A stretch of 64,000 nucleotides of DNA from Coniella vitis. Lineage: Eukaryota; Ascomycota; Sordariomycetes; Diaporthales; Schizoparmaceae. The stretch's first letter is position 1. Every line of letters begins with the position of its first letter. Positions 11,280 to 23,431 of the stretch are shown here, piece after piece. The notes below the pieces were generated by a model. The model did no database searches. It was not told the origin of the DNA and saw only the letters and a program-made list of their open reading frames with translations. The translations under genes were made by a program, and so were the position numbers. The DNA is taken from contig WUJK01000008.1 in NCBI GenBank assembly GCA_011317545.1, positions 1 through 64,000 of the forward strand, written 5' to 3'.

Positions 11280-13080
11280 CCGGTATATTATAATATCGGT
11301 ATATATTTAATAAGTATTATATAAAAGCGCTTATATATTACCGTAATACTACCCCCGGCGTCTAAGGCGCTCTTTTAATAATAGCTTAGCCTTATCTAAT
11401 ATACGATAATTAGGATAAGGATATATTAGCTAGGCTATAGGTATTTAACGCTATAAATAGGCTTTAAGGCCGAAGTTATAGAAAAAGTATAAAGGCTAAC
11501 CGGCCGATTAAATATTAGCGAGAAGGGGCTAATATATTATATAACGCGGGATTAAGCCGAGTATTATATAGGGTAGTTTAATTATACCTATTATTATATA
11601 AGCGAACGGAATACCGATACCTAAGCCGAATAGGAGTAAAAGGGCGGGCTAATAATAGCGATTAGTATAATTACTAAGGGCTTAAACCTCGAGGGTATTA
11701 TACTAATTATAATTATTAATAGCTAGAACGCTTTAACGCTATATTAAATATTTAATAATATCCGAGGCTAAGGGATTATAATAATAATACTTTTAAAATA
11801 GGGTCGATTAGGAGGAAGGGATTAAGGCGATCGCCGGGGCGATATATATATAATAAGCGATAAGCGATTTTCTAAATAGGAAGAGTTTTAGTAGATAATA
11901 TAAGTTAGCGGATATAGTTTATAACTAATATTAAAAAGGGGGTAAAGTAATAAGTATATAGCGTAAAAGCTTTATAAGGGAATAATATAAACGAAGAATA
12001 GCCCTAAAGTATATCCTATTAAAGTTTATAATAACCCCCCCTACCTCTTCTATATAAGGTAAGGTAGGGGAAGAGAATTTAGAATCTAAGATAGGGCTAA
12101 GTATAGGGAGATTATCTACCGGAAGTATAAACTTAAACCTAGCCTAAAGGGGAACGAAGAGGGGGAGCTTTAACTAATAGGAGGAAAGTACTAAGAGCCT
12201 TAAAAGGGAAGTATTATCGGCGAAGCGTATAAGCGTTATATAGGATCGAACGGTAAAGGGGGGCGGGCTTTTCTAGTTCCTAGGTTATAGTAGGAGGAAT
12301 AAGAACCGGCCCGGGATATAGCCCTAATAGTTACCGGCTAAGGACGGCGGCGTATTTCGATTACCCGGCGTAATCTAAAGGATCGGGTAGGCGTTAAATA
12401 ACTATTAAGAGAGCTATATAAAGGCGAGCTAACGGGAAATAAAGATATAATAACTATACGATTATCTTTCTACCTTTATAATATTATACTACTAGGAGTA
12501 TACGGATAATAAACTAGGCTTAGGGCGGTATATAATATATATTCTTAAAGGGTTAGAAGTAGAATATAAGCGGAATATCTACCTTATAAATAGCGTAAAG
12601 CTAGACGATATTATAGATAAGATATAAGATAAGGTTTATAGTTATAATAGCTAGCTTGGAATAAATCTCCTATATTTAACCTACCTGATACTATAATATT
12701 TATATAATATATTTATAGCGAATAGGAGTAGCGGTTAGATAAAGGTTTAAGGTAAAAAATACTAATACCGGAAGTAGTTTATAGATATAATAGCCTAGGT
12801 ATTACGATAAAAACGTAAGGAGGCTATAAGTATAATTAAATAGCTTAGTAATCTATCTATATATATAAACGAAGAATATATCCTAGGGGTAAAAGGACCG
12901 GGTAAGATTATAGACTAGTTCCGAATAAAGGATAAGGCGAATAGATTCGAATAGATAATAATAACGTTAATAGTAATACGCGTTATAGGAGGCCTGCCGG
13001 GGATTATACCCTATTAGAAGTAAGGAGAGGGAAAAAGGGGCTATAACGAGCGGGGGAGATAATATCGATTATACCTACCT
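11280..13080. other. RIP-decayed DNA, unidentified
   Basis: Strong CA/TG depletion, long A/T runs and stops in all frames. I found no reverse transcriptase, transposase or helicase motif on either strand. A modestly open + frame at about 12740-13050 (KEAISIIKQLSNLSIYINEE) could be the end of a decayed gene, but it is not assignable. Probably an old repeated element. Confidence 0.5.
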
Positions 13081-13099
13081 ATATAGCCGTACCTACGTA

Positions 13100-13127
13100 G
13101 TTAGCCGTACCTACCGGTACGGCTAAC
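13100..13127. repeat. Perfect 12-bp inverted repeat, 4-nt loop
   Basis: GTTAGCCGTACC, then TACC, then GGTACGGCTAAC. The left arm also has a partial direct copy at about 13085-13096. TTAGCCGTACC/GGTACGGCTAA ends resemble the short inverted ends of fungal LTRs, so this may be the junction of two LTR ends or an LTR-edge hairpin. Confidence 0.75.
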
Positions 13128-13540
13128 TATAGCTAGCAAGGGTTATACCTATAGAGGTCTATAGTTCTTACTATCCTATATTTTATTTCTAATTAAATTT
13201 TTATCTATATTTATTAAAATTTTCACTAAGTTAAATTCGTATATTACTAGTATATAGCCTCTCCTTAGGGTACCGTCGGGAACGTATTAGATAAATAGGC
13301 GCGCGGTTATAGGCCCTATCTAGCCTTCTATTTAAAAACGTTTATTATAAGTAGGTAATTATCCTAAGGGCTTAAGAGAAGTCGAACCTTAAGCTAGACT
13401 AATTAAGCTAGTAGATAAATACTTACTAGGAGGAGCTAGCTAAAGTATATTAATAATTAGATAATATAGCTAGCGCTATTTAGGTACTGCTTTGCTAGTT
13501 AAGTATAGGCGAGGTAAGCGCAACCCCCTTAGATATACGT
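13128..13540. other. RIP-decayed AT-rich leader
   Basis: Contains an AT-rich run at about 13180-13240. It precedes the gag-like relic and may be its 5' untranslated or LTR-derived region. No coding signal was seen. Confidence 0.4.
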
Positions 13541-14720
13541 TTTACTACTAGTAACCGCTAATTCCCTTATACTATAGAGTAAGTACGAGAGCGAATATAG
13601 TTAGCCGTTCCTTCCGTAGAACCGACTCGTAAACGAACGGCTTCTAGCCTACTTAATAATAGTCCTAGTAACGATAGTTTAGGCGATAAAGGTTTAAACT
13701 ATTCTCGAAGACTACCGTATCCCTCGAATTAACGCCCCTACTATTCTAAACGCAAATTAACTAGGCAGTTATATAATACCTATTTAACTATAAATACTAT
13801 ATACTAAATACGTCTTAAGCGCGATATTATTAGCGTATTTAATCCTAAATACTCTAATCCTAAAGACGTAGGTATAATAACCGTAGGTAAAGACATCGTC
13901 TTTATAGATATATAGGCTTTCCTAAACCGCCTTAAGTCCCTTAAGGAGAGCGAAATAGACGAAGGTATAGAGATAGAGATCGTTCGTATATTTAGTATTC
14001 TACTATAGGGTACTACTATCTTCTAATAAACTAACGAGCTAACTACCACCTATCGCTATAATCTATATAAAGGTAGCTATTTAGCCGTTATAGCATTGCT
14101 TACTAAACGCTTTTCTATAGGTTATAACCTTACGTCCTAGGGATTTTGCTAGAATAGGCTTACTCTATACGACTTAGCTAAAAACGAGTATATACTATAT
14201 AAATACTTTTAGAAGAACTTATAGTACGCTCGTACTATAAAAGTTCTAAACTAGGATAATAGTTAATAATTAGGCGTATTTAGTAATATATAAGGTAAAC
14301 TAGACGAACGTATCCAGCTATATCTTAGTCCCCTATACCGTTTTAAAACTATAGACGCCTATATAGAGGAGATAGAAGATATTAGAGGAGAGCTTATTAG
14401 TCTAGGCCGTACTCGCTATAGCGATAAGCGAGATAAGGCTTACTAACCTTGTAACTATTTAGAGATATATAAATACGATTCGCGTACTAATTATTTAATA
14501 CGGGATCGTAATCGTAAACGTAACCGCTACTCTTATCAAGGATATAATAACTCTTATAGCGGATATACCTCTCGCGATAATTATAAGCGGTCTAGCTAAC
14601 GAGATAACCGCCTATCTAATCGGCGCGGTAACCGTTAGTTAGACCGTCGGGATACCCGTCCCTCTAATCGCTGTAATAACCGTATAAGCGATCGACGGCC
14701 CGATATTAAGCCGTCCTAAC
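13540..14720 (+). pseudogene. gag: Gag-like relic with basic C-terminus
   Basis: From about 13800 a + frame reads VFNPKYSNPKDVG, then VFIDI.AFLNRLKSLKESEI, then LTKRFSIGYNLTS and KLDERIQLYLSPLYRFKTID. It ends in a long R/N/Y/S-rich tail (about 14490-14700) of the kind that binds nucleic acid in gag proteins lacking a clear zinc knuckle. In-frame stops are TAG/TAA at probable Gln/Trp codons. It matches the general plan of fungal gag-like proteins (recalled). No pol follows directly; a minisatellite does. Confidence 0.55.
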
Positions 14721-14999
14721 CCTAAGAGGGAGTAGAATCGCCTACCTAGCCCTAATAATAAAAGGGTATATAACGTTACTAGCGGCGAGGACCTCGACGA
14801 GGGATCGTTTTTAGATAATTCCCGTAATAAACGGGCGCGTAGTTATTTATAAGATCGTATATACTAGGTTTATAGCCCTAGACGATTACTATCCCGTTTA
14901 CGCTATAGTATACGGTCGCCTAGTCCGTACGGCTAAGTATATAACGTATATACCCTCGATTACGAGATTAATCGAACCTACCTCTTCTATAAGTAAACC

Positions 15000-15235
15000 T
15001 AAGGTTAGATAGAGCCTAGCTATTAATCGTAAGGAGTATTATCTAGGCTGGATAAAGCCTAGCTATTAATTATAGGGAGTATTATCTAGGCTAGATAGAG
15101 CTTAGCTATTAATCGTAGGGAGTATTATCTAGGCTGGATAGAGCCTAGCTATTAATCGTAGGGAGTATTATCTAGGCTAGATAGAGCCTAGGTATTAAGC
15201 GTAGGGAGTACGGTCTAGGCTAGATAGGGTTTAGG
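15000..15235. repeat. Minisatellite, 43-bp unit, about 5.5 copies
   Basis: Units start with GATAGAGCCTAGCTATTAAT at 15008, 15051, 15094, 15137, 15180 and 15223, an invariant 43-bp period. Differences between units are mostly C/T and G/A, consistent with RIP after amplification. There are no unique spacers. Confidence 0.92.
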
Positions 15236-15469
15236 GACTAATTATATACTAAGTCTTTTAATAACTATTCTTTAGCAGCTGCTCCCGCGTTTTTATATAG
15301 ATTTAATTAGCTATATAGATAGCTACTGCTCTAGGTAGGGCTAATTCTTAAGCTCTAATTAGATATAAGGATCTTGATTAGGCGATAGCGTATTATATAA
15401 TTAGCTATAGCTTTAGAAAGCGGATTTAGATTAGTAGCACTATTCTACGTATTCCGGTCCTATTAGGAT
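15236..15469. other. RIP-decayed spacer
   Basis: No gene was seen. The junction with the truncated gypsy element is near 15470, where sequence matching the E1/E3 integrase end begins abruptly. Confidence 0.5.
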
Positions 15470-15942
15470 ATTAAAGAATAAATAATAAAATACGCTAATT
15501 AAAAAAGGATTAAGGGATTAATCCTATAGAAGGGAGATAAAGTCTACCTTAACTATAAAAATATTAAAACTATTAAACCTAGTAATAAACTCGATTATAA
15601 GAAACTCGGACCCTATAAAATTATACGATAAATTTTACTAATTAACTACGAACTAGAAATCCTATATAAACGTTTATACCTAGTCTTCTACGTTTTACTC
15701 CTCGAACTAGCACTAATAGATATAATACTCTCGTATAATATAAATATTATCGAACTAGAATAAGTATAGTACGAAGTTAAATAAATTCTCGACTTATATA
15801 AACGTAGATACGGAAAATAATATCTTATTAAATAGAAGAATTACGATAATTTAGAAAATACTTAGGAATTACTAAAAAACCTATACCTAGACCTTATTAA
15901 AGAATACGAAAATAAAATACTATTATAGCCTTAGATAGAGAA

Positions 15943-16014
15943 GGTATTATAGGGAATCGAACCCCGGACCTCCTAATAAGAAACTAGGGACTCTAACTAC
16001 TAAGCTATAAGACT
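15943..16014 (-). tRNA. Antisense tRNA-Arg(UCU)-like, decayed (E6)
   Basis: A 72-nt cloverleaf can be drawn on the strand opposite pol. It has a D-arm (GCTT/GAGT), an anticodon arm with loop TTTCTTA (anticodon UCU), and a T-arm with loop TTCGATT. Acceptor mismatches are of the A-C type expected from RIP on G-C pairs. It sits between the chromodomain relic and the antisense ORF. Probably non-functional in this copy. Confidence 0.65.
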
Positions 16015-16149
16015 ATTCGTATCTTTAATTATAATAGCTACCTATAGAAATAACTAGGCTCCTTATTAAGAACCCTAGTAATAACCCTAAGGAAAACTAG
16101 AATTATAAACCTCTAATAATAGAAGGCCCTAAACTAAAGAAGTTAGATA

Positions 16150-16735
16150 CGGATAAATCCGTAGACTCTAGGAAGGTACTAAAATCTATTACCCTAAAAC
16201 TATTAATCTCCTATAATTCGGTAGTAGCCTCGGATTCCGTAGAAACCGCCGTATTTACGCTAGCTTTAGCTTCCTACTCCTCCTAAGTATTAAGTAACTC
16301 TAACCTAGCGTTTACTAGCTTTATACTCCTCTTTATTAGGGACTTATACTAAATATAAAGACGCTCTAAGCGAGAAAGCGCCTTCCCTACCTTACGATAA
16401 GCCTTACGAAGCTCCTTATATATATTAGCCTCCTATATATAAAGTTTCTTCTCTTCCGATAAAATACGAGAAACTATAGGAAGTTAGTACTAAATAAGAA
16501 GAATCGTAGTAACTAGAACTTACGAGTATTTATAAGAATACTATTCCTATTATATTGCTTCCCCCGCTTTATATACGCCGAATAATATAAAACGCTATCT
16601 ATTATACGGTATAACTACCTCTTAGAAGTATAGAGAGAGTAAGGTATTATCTTAAAACTAAAAGTTTCGATAGAAAGATAAAGACGATTATATTACTTAG
16701 TTTTCTTTAAACCAGATTTCTAGATACCCGTAGAT
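16150..16735 (-). pseudogene. E6 antisense ORF relic
   Basis: Minus-strand frame with a Lys/Glu/Leu-rich coiled-coil stretch (LSEEKKLYI, then EANIYKELRKAYRKVGKALS, then RLERLYIQYKSLI) and an acidic tail. It matches the position and character of the antisense ORFs in the other elements. Its sequence is a different subtype from that of E1 and E7. Confidence 0.6.
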
Positions 16736-16839
16736 ATAACGAATTAGGAAAGTATAATCCGGAGTAAGAATATTAGGTAGGATTATTTATAGGAATAAAT
16801 TATAATCTTTAGAGATAAAGATTAATAGAAGGGAGATAA

Positions 16840-17321
16840 TATTATAACCTATAGTTATATAGGTTATAGGAATAGGCTAGCGTAACTATATATTAGTAAA
16901 TCGGAACCTTAATAGACCGATAAGGATCTCTTATATAAGGATATATAAGGATAGTATAACCTAGGGTTAGGGTTAGATTACTATAATAACTAAGGTAGTT
17001 AGAGCGATAATAATCTAAGTAATCTAAATAATCTAATGCTCCTATCGCTCCTAGTAATCTAAGGATCTATATTTATTATAGATAAGGGAATAACGGAAGG
17101 ATATAAGGACGGTGGATTTCCTAGCTATTAGATAGTTTCCTTATAATCTTTAGTTATAAATCTAAGTATTATTTTATATAATAGGGTAATCCCTCTTAAT
17201 TACTTATAATACTTAATATTGCTCGATAACGTACGAAGACTTAAAGGTAATACTTCCCCACCTGCTAATATACAACTTATAGATACCTCCAGAATCCGGG
17301 ATTCAGGCAAGGATCATTACA
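16840..17321 (+). repeat. E6 3' LTR
   Basis: Starts TATTATAACC and ends GGCAAGGATCATTACA, about 482 bp. It carries a TTAGGG-TTAG run near 16965. The final ~60 bases retain CA/TG, unlike the interior. The adjacent CACCG (17322-17326) would be the target duplication; its partner is lost. Confidence 0.9.
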
Positions 17322-18934
17322 CACCGATAATACCATTCCTTCTTATTCTGCACCATATCCTTTAATTTGGTAAGCATGTGGGATAGAAGAGCTGGATCCG
17401 GAAATTTGAGTCTTTGTGTGTGAGCACTATATGTTTTGATTCCGTCGTGAGAATCCCCAGCATCATGTTCTTGAAGGCAATCAGAGTCTGCTTCCACATG
17501 CCCCCACCAGTTTTCTGATCTCCGCAGCGAATCACTACTATTCCTAAGCTCGGTCAAGCGTTGCTCAACCATGATTATGGATGCAATGGCGGATATGAGT
17601 GACTCTTCCTGATGCACTAGCTGATTGGATCGGATGTCTCTGATACGTGATATATGACTGTGAAAGAGACCAACAGCGTCGCCTTGTTCTCGCCGCCAAC
17701 TCTTCCTAATAGTAATCTCTGATGTATGCTCAACGCTGGTGATAAGGCTGTCGACAAGGACACCTGCAGTTGCGAGCAACCGAGTTAATCGGAGCAATAC
17801 AGGCTCTTCGTTGTGGGTGTTATTTTTAAGAGCGTTATTGTTAAATAATGAGAGAGCATCCGAGTCGCGTCCACCAGAGTCCCTGCGATGGTCCCACCAT
17901 TCCCAGGCCCAAGACTCAAAGTCGATCCGAGCATCGCTCAGCCCACTGCTTACGGGGATACCGTCCACGAGAGCGCATGACGGATGCCGAAATCCACGAT
18001 ACTGTGGCAGATTGAAAAACTTTGAATTCCCGTGAGAATTGAGGTCAACTGCATCAGAAGAGCAAGTAAGCTGCACAAAGTCATGCTCTTCATCTCGGTG
18101 GAAGGGCCCGTTGCGCGCAAGAATAATGTCAAATGCATCCAGTATATCCGTGATTGCTCGTGTTAAGCCCACAGAGGGTGGCACTGTGAAGTTGCTCAAG
18201 CGTTTGCCGACATATAACATGCGGTTTAAGTCATGCTGCTGTTGCTGGTGCTCTCGCTCTTGGATACATGAAGGTAGGCGCAAACACGGGTGCTCATCCA
18301 GGAGATTATTGCGGTGCGACAGCCCTTGCGAACGAGAGCATATTTCGATCTGGTTGTGGCAGAGGCCAACTGAAAAATCAAAGAACCATGGGTCTGCAGC
18401 ATTGCAAGGGCATTGCCCAGTAACATCACCTCTGTGCTCCGTTGATGGTGCAGATTTAAGTTCCATCTCACTTGCTACTCGGTCAACCACACGGTGTAGA
18501 TGACTGAGCTTGGGCTCAAGTGCGCCGGCCATCTTGATTACGGCATTTCCAATGGCAAAGTCCGTCAGAGTGCTGGTGTGGAGGAGCGCTGAGCACGCGT
18601 CACGGCATAGTACAGATAAACTAGCATAGTCCCGTCCCCATGCCCAAGGCGAGGTAAATGATGATGAAGAGCCTTGATTTGAGCCACTGTTGGTATTGTT
18701 TTTGTTGTTGTTGTTGTTGTTGTTGTCGGAATGATGGGTGGAAGCAGAGGACTGGGCTTGTGACCTTTCGATATCACGATGCGTTTTCTTGACAATCTCA
18801 CAGACAGAGTCGACAGATGAGTACAGGTTCCAGAGTGACCTTTTCTGATCGTAGGCCTCGACGAATGCGAGAGCAGGAGAAGCCTCTGTCGGATGAAGAG
18901 GTGGGGGGCCAGCATGGGTTGTGACTTGAACCAT
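17303..18934 (-). CDS. Hypothetical protein, 3' end replaced by LTR
   Basis: 543 codons, unmutated by RIP, starting at 18934. I recognise no family. The protein has a low-complexity insert at residues about 68-93 (H/D then poly-Asn, encoded by a TTG/CAA microsatellite at about 18700-18727). It is otherwise globular-looking, with Trp-rich segments (SPWAWGRDY, FESWAWEWWDHRR) and several Cys in the middle (QCPCN, GLCHNQIEIC). No signal peptide or membrane helix is apparent. The last host codons are YYR plus a split Cys; the final VMILA and the stop come from the E6 LTR, which begins at 17321. The gene is therefore truncated by the retroelement, and its original C-terminus is not in the window. 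An expressed chimeric transcript is possible but unproven. Confidence 0.7.
   Translation of the reverse strand: MVQVTTHAGPPPLHPTEASPALAFVEAYDQKRSLWNLYSSVDSVCEIVKKTHRDIERSQAQSSASTHHSDNNNNNNNKNNTNSGSNQGSSSSFTSPWAWGRDYASLSVLCRDACSALLHTSTLTDFAIGNAVIKMAGALEPKLSHLHRVVDRVASEMELKSAPSTEHRGDVTGQCPCNAADPWFFDFSVGLCHNQIEICSRSQGLSHRNNLLDEHPCLRLPSCIQEREHQQQQHDLNRMLYVGKRLSNFTVPPSVGLTRAITDILDAFDIILARNGPFHRDEEHDFVQLTCSSDAVDLNSHGNSKFFNLPQYRGFRHPSCALVDGIPVSSGLSDARIDFESWAWEWWDHRRDSGGRDSDALSLFNNNALKNNTHNEEPVLLRLTRLLATAGVLVDSLITSVEHTSEITIRKSWRREQGDAVGLFHSHISRIRDIRSNQLVHQEESLISAIASIIMVEQRLTELRNSSDSLRRSENWWGHVEADSDCLQEHDAGDSHDGIKTYSAHTQRLKFPDPALLSHMLTKLKDMVQNKKEWYYRCVMILA
18700..18727. repeat. Trinucleotide microsatellite (TTG)n
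   Basis: About eight TTG units. In the minus-strand gene they encode a poly-Asn run (AAC codons). Such tracts are length-variable between isolates. Confidence 0.9.
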
Positions 18935-19246
18935 TGTGAAATCTGCCTCTTATCTCTGCAGTGGGGTGGAAATAGAGTGAGGCACAATATCTTGTAAAGG
19001 GGCGCCGTTGAAGATCATGCCCGGGACAGCCATCCAGACATCGACAAGTTGGTCCAAATCAAAGAAGAGTGAGACGGGAGCGGTGGCATGGTCGAGTACT
19101 GAAGTTGTGGAGTGGTCAATAGCTCCTGTGGGGTGTTGAAGCAGCAGTGTACTATGCCTGTGCTGTAGAAAGCTGAGAAGAAATGAAATGATAAAGAGGC
19201 ACACAATGCAAATCAGTATGCAAGGCCAGGGGAAAATAGAAGCGCA
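18935..19246. other. 5' flank of the hypothetical gene / left edge of E7
   Basis: Normal-composition DNA between two divergent coding segments. It presumably holds the promoter of the minus-strand gene. No clear TATA box was chosen. The true junction between host DNA and E7 lies somewhere here or just downstream and cannot be placed from one copy. Confidence 0.45.
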
Positions 19247-19777
19247 ATGACCACATTGAGCAACGTCGTCGCCTTCGATATGTTCAACAACGTCCCAGAT
19301 ATTACTACCAGCTTTCTGTTCCTCAATCAAGAAATCATCGCGTACAAGATCATCGTCCTGAGCGTCAAGTGGACAGACCCGAATTGGCTCGTGTCGCCCC
19401 ACGACCCAGTTCCAACCAACGAATGGTTCCCTATACGAAGGGAAGGACAACGAGCCGTCACGTACGACGAACCCAACAGCGAATACTACGCAGCACTGAA
19501 GAAAACCAAAGAACTCGCCTATATCGGATTACGGGACGAGCACCCAGAAGAATGCACCCTCAGACAGGTACGATGGTACCAGTGCATACACCCACAATGC
19601 GCAATCCACGCTCAAGAGAAAGCCTTCGATTGGCATCGACTTAGAAATCAGAACGAACAGAAATTACAACCTATGCGTATCAAACAAGGAATACAGCAAG
19701 CAGAGGGCTCAAACCAGAAGGCAACCCTCCAAGCACCAACGGAACAACAGCACCCAAAAGGACAGGATCGCCTATAA
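19247..19777 (+). pseudogene. gag: E7 gag C-terminal fragment
   Basis: An open 176-codon stretch. Residues from about 135 on (KLQPMRIKQGIQQAEG, NQKATLQAPTEQQHPKGQDRL-type end) match in pattern the end of gag in E1/E5 (GIQQAKN..., QQNLKGKDRL). That end lies just before the protease in all of them. The first ATG is arbitrary; the true N-terminus and any zinc knuckle are missing. It is one of the few unmutated retroelement segments in the window. Confidence 0.65.
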
Positions 19778-19799
19778 GGGACGATAAGCGATCAGAACT

Positions 19800-22700
19800 T
19801 CCAACAAAGTCCCTATATACGACAAACAGGTCGGCATACGAATACTTACGAATCCCAGTAAGGATCGACGATAAAGGATATATAGCGCTTATAGATAGCG
19901 GAGCATAAGGAAACTTTATATCCCTAAGAGTAATCAATAGAGACCAGATACCTTAGACGAAAAAGATAGAACCCTATACGCTTAGCACCGTAGAAGGCAC
20001 GGAAGTCGCTTACGGCTAAGGAGTTATTAATATAGAATCTAATCAATTACCAGTTATAATCTAAAGACGAACGAAACAGATAATCTTCGATATTACGGAT
20101 ACCGTATAATACGAGCTGATTTTAGGCATATTATAGTTAAGGAAAGAAAATCCTCGAATCGATTGGACTAATAGCTATATTTTATAGGATAAAGCGGAAA
20201 CCTAGGGAACGGTTGCAATTAAAGGCGTAGGATCGAATCTAGTTATTAAGCGATACCTAGATAACAGGGGCTTAAACAAGTTTATATATACCTCTAAATC
20301 GAGAAGAACTATAATAACGGTTAATTACGGCACCGATAAACCTCGATAGGTTATAGAGAAGGATCTAGTAATAGTTAGTACCTTAATAATAGGAGGATAC
20401 GGCAGATTAGCACCTAATACGATAGGACTTGCTCGCGGATATAACAAACTATCGTAGCGCGAAATCACAGAAAGGAATACGTATACGTAACGATATCTCC
20501 TATTCCTCGCAGCAAATAAGGAAGAAGATACGTTAGACAGACTGGTCGGAGTACCAGCAGAATACCATATATTTACTAAAGTTTTCAGGGAAAACTTCGA
20601 ATTAGGACTACCGGAATACAGCAAATACGATTACGAGATACCCCTTAAGGAAGGGACGGCACCAGAATTCAAACCTATCTACCTATTAGATAAAGAAAAA
20701 TTAAAAGTACTTAGAGAATACCTGGACGAATACCTAGCAAAAGGCTATATACGGGAATTATAATCGCTAGTAGGATATCTAATCCTATTTATACTAAAGA
20801 AGAATAGCAAGCTACGACTATATATCGACTACCGATAACTTAACGATATTACTATTAAGAACCGATACCCCCTACTACTTATCAAGGAACTACGAGATAG
20901 ACTTTAAGGAATATAATAGTTTACGGCCCTAGACCTTAAAGGAGCCTATAACTTTATCAGAATGAAAGAAGGAGAAGAATGGAAAATAGTATTTCGCACC
21001 CGCTACGGATACTACGAATACTTAATAATGCCTTTCGGATTAACCAACGCACTAGCAATATTTTAGCAAATAATTAACGAAGTATTATGCGAACACCTCG
21101 ACTATTTTGTTATCGCCTACCTCGACGATATTCTTATCCTTTCCCGCACGCTCGAAGAACACAAAGAATACGTTAAGAAAGTTCTACGGAAACTAGAGAA
21201 CGCAAACCTCCTAGTCGTACCAGAGAAAAGCTTTTAGTACGTACAATAAGTCGATTACCTCGGATATACTATTACACCAGGATATATCAGAATATAAAAG
21301 GATAAAGTTAAAGCAGTTAAAGAATAGCCAGTACCTAAGAATATTAAGGATATTAGGGTATTCCTCGGATACGCTAACTTCTATAGGCAATTCATTAAAA
21401 ACTATAGTAGTATTACAGCACTACTTACCGCACTTACCAGGAAAGACACCACGTTTATATAGAACGATAAGGCATAACAGGCCTTCGAAGCAATACGATT
21501 AGCCGTAACCTCGGAACCTATCTTAGTCGACGCCGACCCAACGAAGATATTCGAAGTAGAAACAGACGCTTTATGCTATACGCTTAGCGGACAACTTAGA
21601 TAACGAGATAATCAGGGAAGACTCAGAATAATCAGCAATTTCAGCAAGAAACTAAACGGACTAGAACTTAACTACGGAACGCCAGACTAGGAACTTATAG
21701 CTATAGTTGAAGCATTTAAGGAATAGCGACACTACCTAATAGGCGCTAAACATTAGATCTTAGTCTATACAGACTATAAGAATCTTTAGGCATTCCTCAC
21801 AACAAAACAACTCAATAAACGACAAATTAGATAGTACGAATTCCTATCACAATTCGACTTTAAGATTGTCTATAGAAAAGGGAAAGAAAACGAACGAGCA
21901 GACGCCCTTAGCCGAAGATCAGAACACCAAGATAAAGACAGCAAGGACCAAGATATATAAGCAATCTTTAAGGAAGATATAAATGGAAATCTGATTCCCG
22001 AAGCTAGAGAAATCAACGTAACTCTCCGAATCGGCGGAAAGACATACGACTTCAAGAATATATTAGAAAACGAAAAAAGGGAATATATCAGAGAATTCCA
22101 CTCACTACCAGGACATAGACATTAAGGAATCCAAGCAACCTATAACCGCATTAAAAGACACTGGAATCCCCTAAGACTACGAAACCTAGTGGAAGAAGTA
22201 ATAAGCAACTGCAATACCTGCAAGAAAAATAAACCAGACCGATATAAACCCTACGGACTCCTAAAGCTACTCAGAATACCCATAATATTATAGCAATCGG
22301 TCAGCTTGGACTTTATCGTAAAGCTACCTAAATTACGAGAACCCTTAACTTAGATATAGTTCGATAGTATCCTAGTAGTGGTTTGCAGACTAAGCAAGTA
22401 TGCTTACTTCCTGCCTTATAAGGAAAGTAGCGATGCGATAGAACTCGCCTATACGTTTATTAGGAATATTATCGCAAATCACGGAACCCTAGAAGAAATC
22501 ATCTCGGACAGAGGAAGTATATTTACATTATACTTTTAGACCTCTCTACTTAAATACCTCGGAACGAAACAAAAACTTTCAATAGCCTACCACCCCTAGT
22601 CAGATAGATAGACGGAAAGAATAAACCAGATTCTCGAACAATACCTTAGGCACTACGTTAACTACGAATAAGACAATTAGGTTAAACTCCTACTAATAGC

Positions 22701-23400
22701 ATAGTTCGCTTATAATAGCGTAACTACCTTAATTATATAAATATCACTATTCGAAGCACTCTATAGAAGACCGCTAAGAGCCTACTACGAAGAAGTCCCA
22801 GGAGTAACCATACTAGCAGTATAAGTTACGACTAGTAAAATCAAAGAAATCTAGATTAAGCTATAAGACAAATTACGAGAAGTAGTAGAGAAGATAAAAA
22901 ACTATACTAATTAGAAAAGGATTAAGGGACTAATCCTATAAAAGGGAGATAAAGTCTGCCTATATCGTATAAATATTAAAACTAAGCGACCCTCTAACAA
23001 ACTCGACCACAAGAAACTCGGACCCTTCGAAATTAAGAACAAAATCTCGGACCTTAACTACGAACTCAAGCTACCCCCTAATATAAAGATATACCTAGTC
23101 TTTTATATATTACTCCTCGAACCAGCACCGAAGAATACACCTATCGAAAAATCACTCGAACTCGAAGAACTTTAAGAACCAGAATATAAAGTTGAAAGAA
23201 TCATTAACGAAAAACCAACCGCACGACTAGTGCTAGTTAAATGGAAAGACTACTCAGACAGCGAAAACACTTGGGAACCTATTAGCAACCTACAGAACTG
23301 TCAGCAAGTAATCCAAGAATGGAGAAAAATATACCCAGCAAAATCCGACAGATCAGCAGGGTTATACCCATACCGGAAAACCAGGACCCAGATCCAAAAA
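19800..23400 (+). pseudogene. pol: E7 pol relic (PR-RT-RH-IN-chromodomain)
   Basis: The protease motif LIDSGA is at about 19889-19910. RT covers about 20640-21230 with an intact YLDDILI catalytic box at 21115-21138 (AYLDDILIL). RNase H covers about 21530-21910. Integrase covers about 22090-22780 with HHCC-like and DFIVKLP text (22310). The open C-terminal part (23230-23442) is a chromodomain: LVKWKDYSDSENTWEPISNL, with the Trp/Tyr/Trp cage residues expected of a methyl-lysine reader (KWKDYS, NTWEP). In-frame TAG/TAA elsewhere kill the frame. Confidence 0.9.
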
Positions 23401-23431
23401 GCAAAACGAATGGTTCCATTCGTCACCGACA

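Larger units (their letters stand above)
15470..17321 (+). mobile_element. E6: 3' fragment of gypsy chromodomain element
   Basis: Homology to E1 and E3 begins at the integrase C-terminus and continues through a chromodomain relic (about 15770-15910), an antisense tRNA-like gene, an antisense ORF relic, a polypurine tract (16827-16839) and the 3' LTR. Everything upstream is missing and replaced by unrelated decayed DNA, so the 5' part was lost by deletion or rearrangement. Its right end cuts the gene at 17303-18934. Confidence 0.88.

Noticed and set aside
18950..19450. 166-codon minus frame
   Set aside because: It lies opposite the gag fragment of E7 and spans the host/element junction. No motif; likely a shadow.
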